A stretch of 64,000 nucleotides of DNA from Phytoseiulus persimilis. Its lineage: Eukaryota > Arthropoda > Arachnida > Mesostigmata > Phytoseiidae. A program made the translations under genes and the position numbers. The notes under the pieces were generated by a model, which was not told the DNA's origin, searched no databases, and saw only the letters and a list, made by a program, of their open reading frames with translations. Positions 37,869 to 47,551 of the stretch are shown here, piece by piece. How positions within the stretch are numbered: the stretch's first letter is position 1; the number at the start of each line of letters is the position of its first letter. The stretch is taken from positions 28,640,745 to 28,704,744 of the forward strand of contig CM075102.1 of the NCBI GenBank assembly GCA_037576195.1. The letters run 5' to 3'.

Positions 37869-39095
37869 CTACTTCTTGTCGTACTTGTAGAAACCTTCGC
37901 CGGTTTTGATACCGAGTTTGTTCTCAGCGACCAATTTGTTCAGCAGCGGCGAGGGCTTAAACAGCGGATTGTCCGGGAACTTTTTGTGCCATCCTGTCAT
38001 GAGAGAAAAAGTTTGAGATTTAGGAAGCAGGGTATGTCAGGGGTCTTTCTGGGGTCTGGACCTAGTGAGAGCGATATTTTTTCACACAAGGACTCACCGT
38101 CGATGATGAACTTGGTCACATCCAGCCCGACATAATCGGACAGCTCGAATGGTCCCATTGGATGTCCCGCTCCGAGCTTCATACCTATATCTATGTCGCG
38201 AGCGGACGCATCTCCCCGCTCCAGCATCCTCACGGCCTCCATCATTGTTGGTACTAGGAGACGGTTGACGACGAATCCGGGAGTATCCTGTGTCGAACAA
38301 ATAGATATTTCCAATCGGTTCTTGAGAACGTGGCGAAGCTGTCTATGATTTGCCCCGCAATATGGATAAACTTTCGCAAAACGAACCTTGCAGGCAATCG
38401 TGGTCTTGCCGATTGCTTTTCCCCAATCTGTGATTTTCTGATTCGTTTCCTCCGATGTCTCAGGGCAACGAATGACTTCGAGAAGTTTCATCACAGGAAC
38501 GGGGTTGAAGAAATGCAGACCTCCGAATTTATCTTTGCGGTTTGTTGCCGATGCGATTTCAGAGATTGAAAGCGAGGATGTGTTCGATGCGAAAATTACG
38601 TGTGCTGGTGCGACTTTGTCGAGTTGAGCGAAAACTTTCTGCTTGATCTCGATGTTCTCTACGATCGCCTCGACGACGAGATCCGTGTCCTTCACAGCAT
38701 CCTCCCCTGACACCGATGTCTTTATCAAGCTCAGAGTCTTCTTCAAGAACTCGTCACCGGCTTTGGGATCGTCAGCGAATCTCTTCTTCACCACTCTTTG
38801 CAGAGATGTTTGAATTCCTTTCAATGATTTGTCCAACAATTCTTGTTTCTGGTCGACTATCGTGACCTGTTGCCCAGCTTGTGCAGCTACCTACAACGGA
38901 GGGGTATCTACTCAGATCACCTTCGATTATTTTCTCCCGGGAAAACCTGATCCACCTCTCCAGCATCTGTGCGGAACCCACCTGCGCAATGCCGGAACCC
39001 ATTGCACCTCCTCCAATGATTGTCACTCTCTTGATTTGAGCCATCGTTGCTGACCGGGAAAAAGCGCGCGCAGTCATCGAGCTGAAGCCCAGCAT
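37869..39095 (-). CDS. HADH: mitochondrial (short-chain) 3-hydroxyacyl-CoA dehydrogenase
   Basis: Four exons join in frame to 310 aa: 39095-38982, 38890-38387, 38287-38098 and 37993-37869. The enzyme oxidises L-3-hydroxyacyl-CoA with NAD+ in matrix beta-oxidation. The N-terminus ([18 protein letters not shown]) is an Arg/Ser-rich import signal. The NAD Rossmann motif is [13 protein letters not shown] with the acidic strand end QVTIVDQ. Catalytic-site motifs are NTSSLSI, the [14 protein letters not shown] block with the catalytic His-Glu pair, and the C-terminal domain [11 protein letters not shown] and [16 protein letters not shown]. It ends [11 protein letters not shown]. The length agrees with the family (about 310-315 aa). 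Intron 2 uses a GTTCGT donor. It is complete and apparently functional. Confidence 0.95.
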
Positions 39096-39099
39096 GGTT

Positions 39100-40680
39100 C
39101 CTACTGGATTGAATGTGTCCGTGAGAATATTTCATTGTAGAGGTAGTGGTCAACTGGACTCAGAGTATCTTCGCTACGAGCTCGGAAGATGATTGCCAAT
39201 CTCAGAGGAAGAAAATAGATCATAGCCATAGTAGGAGCAGTTCCCGCACTAATGATCTCCGTCTGCTCGGGAGGAAGATCGTTGCCATTGCTCGACAGCC
39301 CTGGAGCGCGGAAGTGAGCAAACCAGCTGAGATGAATATGTTTAGCCTCTGTCGCTGCTGAGTCCTCTTCATAGATCGCCTCTCCGGCGGCCACATGCAG
39401 ATGGCTGTCAAGAGAACCGAGCTGTTTCCAATGAGCGACATTGGTCGAGCAACCGAGAGACCTGCTGAGTCTATATCATTTCGACCGCGGTAACTCGAGC
39501 TACAGATTTAAAAACAACGTATATTTATATTTTTGCCATCAATTTCGCTTGATTCTTATGCTGTTTTTCGGAGACCCTGGATCACGCATCGAAGCTCGGT
39601 GACTCCAGGAAAGCCGATTACATGAGTTCGAGCCTCAGCTTTTGAACAAACGACCGACTCGCCATTCGGGATTCCTCACGAGGGTCAGATGATTATTCTC
39701 CGAACTTCGATAGAATCCACAGAGGCTAAGCGAGGGATTACCATGAGGAACTTCGATGATGCCGATTCAGCTATCATCATGTAAGCCACCCTCGCCACCG
39801 AGCATGAATGTGAGCTCGAGAACCTCTTCAAAGAATGAATGACATTCTTGTTCCATGGAGAGGAAGATGAGGCAGGTCAAGTTTTATATCAGCCTGATGT
39901 AGCGCTCGAAACTCGATGCGGCAAACAGATATACCATCGAAGAATATGAATGGAATGCTCCGGTGTCGAATTCTCCGAGTCCAACTGAGAACTCACCGTT
40001 CCGAGTAAACGTATCTCTTGGAAGCCGGCAGATCTCTTTCTAATCACCGTCTACTTGAAGAGACTTTGCTCTGCCGGCAGCCGTGAACGCTGCTGGCTAG
40101 CGACCTGTCCATGTGAACGCTGTTGAAGGCTCCGATCCGCTCGTGGGAAAAGTTTTGCAGCCTCTCCCCGCGGGGAAAGTCAGCTATCTCGATCTGATTT
40201 GGACGCGAGACCCCAACTTGCGGCTTCGATCGAGTTCAACGACACCGCGGGTGGGCACCCTCGAAATTGTCCGCCGTGTTTCTGTCTTCTGATCGCGGCT
40301 AATGCCATGTCCAGCGGTTAAATTGTTGATCAAGATTGCGCTGCCGCAGTTGTTTGGCGGATTCAGCGGTGGAGATACATACAAGCAGTCTGAGGAACGA
40401 GGGGTGACTGCTGCCAGTGCCGTGGAAGTGTTGTCCAATCCCTAACTTAACTTCAAGTTTTGAATCGGTTGCTCTAATCAATTGAATAATCAATCACTTC
40501 TAAGGTCAGTGTCGCAAGTGGTTATTCCTGCCTTAGACCGGGCGCCGTTCATTCGTGAGACTCGCTGCCACCAGTGATCAGCATTCTTTGGCGCTCGAGG
40601 TAGGCTTAAGTGCCTGCGGAGCGTCGTCGGTTCCAACGGATCAATTCGCGCTTGCTCGCAGTCACCTTTTATCTAGAGAG
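39100..40680. other. intergenic, nothing recognised
   Basis: Sequence between HADH and the SR-protein region. Only short frames, with no motif or repeat noticed. Confidence 0.4.
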
Positions 40681-40682
40681 TC

Positions 40683-40890
40683 CTACAGAAGAATTCCCGA
40701 GAGTTGCTCATTGAGCACGTATTGGTATTCTATGCGCCACCCGAAACTTTCGTTTTCGGATCCGGAAAGCATTTGTTTGTGTCGAGCGTGCGTCCCGAGT
40801 TCTTTGAGGAGGAGGAGAGCGGCTGCAGACGCGACGGTTTTGCTCTTTCGCACTCCAGTGCCAGATAGAGCGCTAGCTCGATTATAGACT
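40683..40890 (-). pseudogene. possible dsRNA-binding-domain fragment
   Basis: A minus-strand frame reads YNRASALSGTGVRKSKTVAS then AAALLLLKELGTHARHK, resembling the end of a dsRNA-binding motif (loop GTG-x-SKK followed by an Ala/Leu helix). It ends NEQLSGILL before a stop at 40683. No upstream exon was found on this strand, where the SR-protein gene lies head to head. It could be a truncated copy, the last exon of an unseen gene, or chance resemblance. Confidence 0.25.
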
Positions 40891-41033
40891 CTCTTCCAGT
40901 GAGTCAATTTGAGTGGTGTCTGATTGTTTCGGTGCCGGCGCATGCTGCTCAACTCGAGGGCAATGCATCTCATCAGCGTGCTGTAGCAAACACGACGAAT
41001 ATGACAGGAGCTCATTCCTTTTTCGCAGGTAAA

Positions 41034-44000
41034 ATGGCTGCTAGAGTTTTCGTAGGACATCTTCCACGGAAAGTGGACCGCAGAGACATCGAAGACTACT
41101 TCGATCGCATCGGGCGCATCCGCGACGTCGTTCACAAGGGAAACTACGCCTTTGTAGAGTTCGCAGATGAGCGGGACGCTCGAGAGGCCATTTCCGAACT
41201 CAACGGTGAGTTACGTTCTGCAGTGATTCCGAAGAATGGATCCGCGAAAGCAGTCTAGGAGCGATCTCCTCAGCTCTTATCTCGAAGTACTCCCACGCGG
41301 ACTTGTAAAGAGGCCCAGAGCGAATCACGAGACCGCTTATCACTAGCTCCGAGCTTTTTGAGTCGCCCGCGAGAACTGAGTTCGAAACGGGCGATTACTT
41401 CCCTCCGATACAGCGTTTTCGTTTCATTTAATCTAGAAGAACGCTTAAAAACGTTTCGATATCGTTATTCAGGCACTACCTGGAAAGGCGAGCGCATCAT
41501 TGTGGAGCTGGCGAACCGACGTCGCCGAAGCAGAAGCCAGTCTGGCGACAGACGAAGCAGGAATCCTCGCAGGAAGCCAGGTCGCATCACTAGGTTAGTT
41601 CCCGTCTCAATATCGAGAAAATTATGGAATCTTTCTTTATTATCCTGGTCTCTCGATATTCCACTCTCCTTTGTCCAGTGTGTCCCGCACAGCGATGATG
41701 TCCCGATGGTGACATCGAAACGAACGGGCCAAAAGCTTCAATCTAATGGCGTATTCTAACTTCTAGGGGCCCTCCTCGTCGCACCGACTACCAGATTTCG
41801 ATCAAAAACCTGAGCACTCGTGTCTCCTGGCAGGTATGAATCGTAAAGTTACCCATGAGCGGCTGTTTTCTTCCCGTAACCTGTGAATGTTCCATAGGGG
41901 AATTTTAGCCAAAATTCCGACGCTATCGAACTATGAAACCCGTTCGCGGTTCGGCCGCCTCCTGGAGAATGTACTCCTCGCTCAAGTGTCCGAGCTGCTG
42001 TGTGTGCTTTGCTAGAGAGCAACCGAGGCATCAAGCGACCGCCGACTTTCGGAGCTGAGTTCCTTCTGCAATCATCCGCCTCCGATTAAGCCTTGGTTTG
42101 CCCTCAAACGATCACCTGCGATTCCTAGAACGCACCGAGCAACGTTCCCGAGTCCGGCGCTGGAAGCTAGTGGAACTAGCATCGACGAGGCTCCTGGATC
42201 GAGACGCCTACCAGTCAGTCTACTTCAATAACATCAAGCTTAAGAGTAGATTAACGAATCTGATCAGTAGCTGTTCGATGAGTGCCGCATGGTACGAACT
42301 TTGAAGTTGATGATGATGATATTCTTGATGATGATGATGATGATGTCGGTTGGACGTTGTTGAGCCGTTATCACTTTTTTTATAGTATCCAATGTTTAGT
42401 CGTCAGTTGATTTCTTGCTTATGACAAATTGTCTTTTTCATTCTAACTCTCCAGCCGCGTTCGATATACGTTGGCCTAATCGAGTCTGAGGCAGAGATCT
42501 GGCGATGAAATACGATCGATCGAACGGGGAACCATGTTGGTCTTCTCACTGCTGCCGCGAGACACACACAGCCGAGATACATGGCGCACCGCAGGCGGGC
42601 GAGCAAGCGTGCGCACGTGCATGCTGGATTCGATACCTCCGACTCCGTGACGAGCGAAACGGTCGACTGGTTTGTGGCCGCACCTTACCGGCCTAAGGAT
42701 CCGTTGGTCAATCTATCCCAGATCCGTCCGTAGGAACTTCAGGCGTTCGGTCAGGCAGGTCGCCAACCCTGAAGCAGAACAACTCCGTTGTGGACCCGAA
42801 TGACTCCTCGTTGGCTCGTTCATTCGTATCTTCGTCCATCGTTGGTCCGTTCGTCCAGCAGGTCGTTCCTTGGTTTGGCGGATTTTCCTTCCGGTTCCGG
42901 AGTTGCGAGAAACCTCCGACGCACGAAACGAGTTGGACACGAGGCGGACATTCGCTAGATAGTCGCTGACGTTAGGCATCGAGAAGAGAGACTGACTGAC
43001 TCGCAGGCGGCGAGAGAGTAGACAACCGAGGCAACGAACCTCAAAGATCGGGAACTTGTGTCCGGACCGGTGGCTAGATGCGAGACGGGGTCGCAATGAA
43101 CGCATAGAGCTCACGGGCACTCTGCCTTCCAACCTCAAAGGTATTCACACATATACGGCAACTGCAAAACCAACTTCTGTCGCTCGCCGGTAGCGAGCGA
43201 GCCAAGACAACTTTTCGAAATATTCAGTCACACAGCCATTTCACCTGCATTAGATATCCAACACCAACCTCAAACGAACAACAATCATTTTTGTCCAGCA
43301 TTTTTGTGTACTCATATGGAAAACAACACACATAGCAATGATGTAGCAGAGCACACCTCCAGGGCATTCACAGTCGTCCTCTCTAAGGACGGCTGTTGCA
43401 GACGTCGAAGGGGGGACAGACGCGAGAGCTTAGACAAAATCCCTCACCACGATTCGTTCTCCTAATCCATTCATCCTCTCCAGGATCTCAAGGATATCTT
43501 TGGTGAAGTCGCCAAGGTTGTCTATGCCGATGCTCACAACAAGAGGAGAAACTACGGGTGAGTAGGAACACTTAATTACGCTTTCGGGGCTCGATTCCAT
43601 CTCATGAGGTTGATACCGATGCGTCAGTGAAACCGCCCAAAGCTAAGCAACGCTACTTCATTCACTTCCAGCATCGTCGAGTTCGACACCAAGGAAGAAA
43701 TGAATCGTTGCTACGAGAAGTTCAACGGAAAGTCGTTCAACGGACGCAAGATCGAGATGGAACTTAACGTCAAGACTAGACACTCTTCTAGGTCACGGTC
43801 TCGCTCCCGCAGATCAAGGTCAAGATCCTCCCGCAGTCGATCCAGGTCCCGCTCCAGGAGCTCCCGTCGTCGCTCCCGCAGCGGATCGGAGCGATCCCGC
43901 AGCCGAAGCCGATCCAGAGACCGTAGATCTCGCTCACGCGAAGACAACCGCGAGAAGTCGAAGAGTGTCGAAAAGAAGAGAGAAGAACGCTCTGAGAGTC

Positions 44001-44440
44001 CTCGCAAAGACAAAGACAGATCGGCAAGTCCTGACGGTGTTAAGCGCTCCCATTCTCGATCGAAGTCCGGTTCACGCTCAAGATCCCGATCTCGATCTGC
44101 TGGAGCGAAGCGATCAAGGTCGAGGTCCGCTGACGACGACCGCAGGTCTCGTTCAAGATCCAGGAGCCGTTCCCAGAAACGAGCTCGATCCGACAGTCAC
44201 TCGCCGGCTCCGAACGGCAAGAACAGGAGCCGCTCTCGAAGCTCATCAGCCGGCGCATCGCCCGGCCGGAGAGACGTGAATGATGTAAGTTGTAATTCTT
44301 TCCTTTTTCAACAACGGATATGCTGTCGTTGAACTTCTCAGGGGGAGGTCAGATTCCCGATGGCGCACTCGGGTGATAGAGGGCTCGACGAGACTCTGAA
44401 TTGCTTACATCTTTCGCAGGATGGCGAGAACTCTGCCTAG
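41034..44440 (+). CDS. B52: SR splicing factor, SRSF4/5/6 (B52) type
   Basis: Six coding exons join in frame to 355 aa: 41034-41205, 41473-41593, 41767-41833, 43484-43557, 43672-44284 and 44420-44440. RRM1 has RNP2-like VFVGHLP and RNP1-like GNYAFVEF. A short Arg/Ser hinge (RRRRSRSQSGDRRSR) follows. RRM2 is a pseudo-RRM with SWQDLKD, split exactly between exons 3 and 4, then VVYADAHNKRRNYG. About 180 residues of RS repeats form the RS domain. The protein binds exonic enhancers in the nucleus and recruits U1/U2 components. The ATG lies 5 nt after an acceptor (TTTTTCGCAG), so the 5' UTR is spliced. Intron 3 is 1650 nt, while the others are 114-267 nt. That position in this family often holds a conserved poison exon for autoregulation. 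It converges with cytochrome c. Confidence 0.95.
42308..42346 (+). repeat. TGA trinucleotide microsatellite
   Basis: An imperfect (TGA)n tract interrupted once by TATTCT, inside intron 3 of the SR-protein gene. Confidence 0.85.
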
Positions 44441-44519
44441 AAAGAAACCCTGGCAACTCGAAAAAACTAGATGCGGGAATCATGTGAGCAACGTACGCCG
44501 AAGTACGATCGGCTCCAGG

Positions 44520-44525
44520 AATAAA
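44520..44525 (+). promoter_or_regulatory. poly(A) signal of the SR-protein gene
   Basis: AATAAA 80 nt past the stop; a second copy lies near 44625. The convergent cytochrome c signal is at 44795. Confidence 0.6.
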
Positions 44526-44794
44526 CAGCGCTCTCCTTTCCTTCTCGACTCCATCAATTTCTATTCCAGCTTGAGAAGCTATCAGTATCACCGAGAACTC
44601 GTCGTTTTACATTACGAACCCATGGAAATAAATAGCTTCGGGAACTACTTTCTCCGAACATGATAAACAGCGTTTTCGCCGAGAGCCTGAGACCCTGCGC
44701 AGATGTCGCCTGATTGTCTACGGAGCTGAATCAGGCGGAAACACTTTCGTATCAGGGAAGAGCACTCCTCGCTTCTAACCTAGGAATGTCGCGA

Positions 44795-44800
44795 TTTATT
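44795..44800 (-). promoter_or_regulatory. poly(A) signal of cytochrome c
   Basis: AATAAA on the minus strand, about 95 nt past the cytochrome c stop codon. Confidence 0.65.
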
Positions 44801-44893
44801 CAGCTTGCAATGCTCTGACATTGTCAACTTTCCGTGCTTGATGACATTGTTGGTCTGTCTGGCGGACAAAGCCGGAGATTGGTCGAGCGTTGC

Positions 44894-45603
44894 TTACTTA
44901 GTGGCCTGCTTCAAGTAAGCGATGAGATCTGCGCGGTCCTGGGGTTTCTTGAGACCGGCGAATACCATCTTGGTTCCAGGAATGTACTTCTTGGGATCGA
45001 GTAGATACTCGAAGAGTGTATCTTCATTCCAAGTGATACCCTTCGCTTTGTTCGCCGCAGTATAGGGGTAACCTTGAGCCTGGCCTGTTTTGCGTCCATA
45101 TAATCCGAAGAGATTTGGCCCAACTTTGTGAGAGGCTCCTTTGTCGATGGTATGGCACTGAGAGCATCTTTGTACGAAGATTTTCTTGCCCTTCTCAGCG
45201 TCACCGTCGGGGACGTTGGACTTGGCTGCAAAATGATAGGGATTATTCGTCTCTTCCGTCGCGAATCCGAGCCTGCTGAAATCCTCACGGGAACACGCGG
45301 TTGATCTCGCGTTTGCCCATGGGAATCAGAGACGTGTTGTGACCACAGGAAGGTCATCTCAAGCGAGCATAAATGCTGCTTGTCTGAGGTATAAAACGTC
45401 AAGCAAGTGAGAGAAAGTCGAAAGATTCACCGCGCTCAGCAAGTGCAGTCTCCTCTCGAGAGGGACATTCGAATATCAGAGATCCTCTTAGCTTCGAGTG
45501 ACAATTCAGATCTTCCTACCCCATCTGCCGGGGAACCAGAGGCGCAGGATGAGATAGAATCGACGAGCAGCATCAGATACTCACCTTGAGAGGTGAAAAA
45601 CAT
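44894..45603 (-). CDS. Cyt-c: cytochrome c
   Basis: Two exons, 45603-45585 and 45225-44894, join in frame to 116 aa. The protein carries electrons from complex III to complex IV in the intermembrane space. The heme attachment site CSQCH is at residues 27-31. [34 protein letters not shown] and [18 protein letters not shown] (with the axial Met at about 93) are all intact, and the end is [10 protein letters not shown]. The start comes from a 19-nt mini-exon (Met-Phe-Phe-Thr-Ser-Gln) with a GTGAGT donor in the only matching phase I found nearby. This gives about eight extra N-terminal residues compared with fly cytochrome c. A noncoding-looking ATG at 45320 is out of frame. Another upstream exon cannot be excluded. 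Confidence 0.93.
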
Positions 45604-45609
45604 CTCGGA

Positions 45610-46440
45610 ACACGGATAGGCTTCTGAAGCTCGAAAAGACTCCCTCGAACGTCAGTTCACCTCCTTCGACTGTCCTCAGTCCTCGAATGAACGCATTCGG
45701 ATCCTGAGCTCCTTCCCCTCGGACCCCACCGGCTCGAGGACGGTATTTTATGATCCGTTAGCGATGTTTCCAATGCCGTAGAAAAGAAACGATTGCCCGA
45801 GAAAACCGTGTCCTCGACAGCCCAGTCCCGTTCACTGAGATCAAGCCGCGAGATAATCCGTGGACTTCTCGAATCGAGTTCCGTGCATACAGGGAAACGG
45901 GTCCGCGAAAAGCTTCCGCCAGGCGCCAAATATCTCGAGCATTGCCCACCACTCGGACGGCTTCACCGGCTAAGCGCCTCTTGCCAATGACCCGAAAGAC
46001 AAGGCATACAGGCATCCAAAAGCTCGGCGTAGTCGTTAACTATGATTGCTCGCTGAACTTCCATGAGAATTTTTTTTCGCCGGCCAATAAACCCAGAATC
46101 CGGTCTGTTTTCGGGGTTCGCACGCTTCCAGTGAGAGTACCTCGATTCGCTCAGCATGACAACAGTGATCTTATGAGGAGTAACATAAGCCGAGTCCTTC
46201 CAGCCTACGATGGTGGGCAGCGTAGCCAGCATTGTGTTGCTGACAGTGTGTTTACAAGGCGGCCATCTTGATTCTCCCAAATCAGCTGCTGTGCTAAAGC
46301 TGTTTTCTAGTGGAACTCTCTCTAGTACGAGTTCTGCGAGAAGTGAGAGAATCAGTTGTTCCGCGAATGTGAACCAGGATACTCCGCGGGGAGCGGATCC
46401 GGTCGGCTTCCGACATCATTTTTGTTCGTGTTTTGCTTAG
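45610..46440. other. intergenic / promoter region of divergent genes
   Basis: Lies between cytochrome c (minus) and the CxxC gene (plus). A CGGCCATCTTG element near 46261, the reverse of CAAGATGGCCG, resembles a YY1-type core-promoter site. A plus-strand ORF 46210-46440 starting MVGSVASIVLL has no supporting evidence. Confidence 0.35.
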
Positions 46441-47517
46441 TTCTCCACAGTTCTGAAGACCTGGTGGGGGTCCTCCTCGGTCGCGGTCGCCTGTGCTTTC
46501 GTGGGTTACATATCTGTGCGTGCGGCAGTGCGTACGTCCAAGGGTTCAGGCTGGAGCTCCCTGATCGAAGAGAACGATCCCGTCAACACATGCAAGGTGT
46601 GCGGTGCTATAGTTGAGGATCCCGGGCTCTATCCGGAAGTTCCCGCGAAGGTGAGAGGCGAAATTAGGGCATGAACGGGAAGCGAATAGCGCAGTCGGTA
46701 GCAGTTCTAGCGTATCGGTACACGAATAGCACTCCTTTTACGGCAGCCTCGTACTGCTCGCGGACCTCTGCATCGGAGCACGGAAGATATCAAAACTGAA
46801 TCCACTGGGTACCGTATAGATCTGAAAGCTAGCCGAGCCCACAAGCAGGTGCAACTTCATCCGGAGTCGATCATTCCTGTGGCGAGAAGTGCAGTGTTTC
46901 TTCAATGGCTCGGGTACAAATTTTGGTTGGGGAACTTCCTGCATCCGGCTGGGATAGTATCACCGGCTTAGTGGCCGAGACGATCCGGTGAGCATTCCAC
47001 GCTCTTGCGACGAGCTGCAAAGCTTCCGATCTTGTAGAACCCGTTCCTGATACGACGTTGGAGTGACCATTAAGCTAGGGTTGAGCAATGCGAATTGAGC
47101 AGACTGGACATATCTCAAATAGTTATGTAATCATGGTCTCCGAAGCCATCGCAGTTCGATACGATCCGTTGTTCTGCTCGCTTGACCTGGCTAATGTTTG
47201 AATTCTATCATCGGGATCGATCGTATCTAAGTCCAAGCTGACTTCATCCGCTCACGGACCTCGGGCTCCAGTATTCGATTTGGTCAGACATCGATGGAGA
47301 TGCCTTGCGGGACGGTCTCGAGAACGAAGTGAAGGCGCTAAGAGCAGTGGTCAATTTATTGTTGCTCCAGCATCGAGACGGTTTGGATCAGGAGCGACAC
47401 TTGCTGTGTCACCTGGCATCGGACTTCCTGACTTCAGCGTATTCCTACCGAGCTCCATACAGCTGTGATGATTCGGCTAGGACATCGGCATCATCATGGA
47501 TCGATAATTTCTCCTGA
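46441..47517 (+). CDS. membrane-anchored CxxC protein, 5' end not found
   Basis: Exons 46441-46650 and 47272-47517 are both phase 0 and bounded by TTGCTTAG, GTGAGA and GGCTCCAG. They give 151 aa plus an unseen start. The first exon has a hydrophobic segment (VAVACAFVGYISV), a basic stretch, and CKVCGAIVEDPGLYPEVP with a CxxC pair. The second is helical and Leu-rich (NEVKALRAVVNLLLLQHRDG, HLLCHLASDFLTSAYSYR) and ends SWIDNFS. The stop lies 35 nt before the SPATA2-like start. An additional middle exon is possible. I do not recognise the family; a PXA-like helical domain is only a guess. Confidence 0.5.
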
Positions 47518-47551
47518 CTCCCGTCTCTCACTTTCCAGGACAGGTTGAGGA

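Noticed and set aside
42713-43138. 141-aa minus-strand ORF in the SR-protein intron
   Set aside because: Arg/Ser-rich random-looking translation inside a well-supported intron; no domain.
44911-45402. 163-aa minus-strand ORF over cytochrome c
   Set aside because: A shadow frame of cytochrome c; the real protein is in another frame with the CSQCH heme motif.
46681-46740. Possible tRNA gene with a perfect A box (TAGCGCAGTCGG)
   Set aside because: No B box or pairing acceptor stem downstream; at most a SINE remnant.
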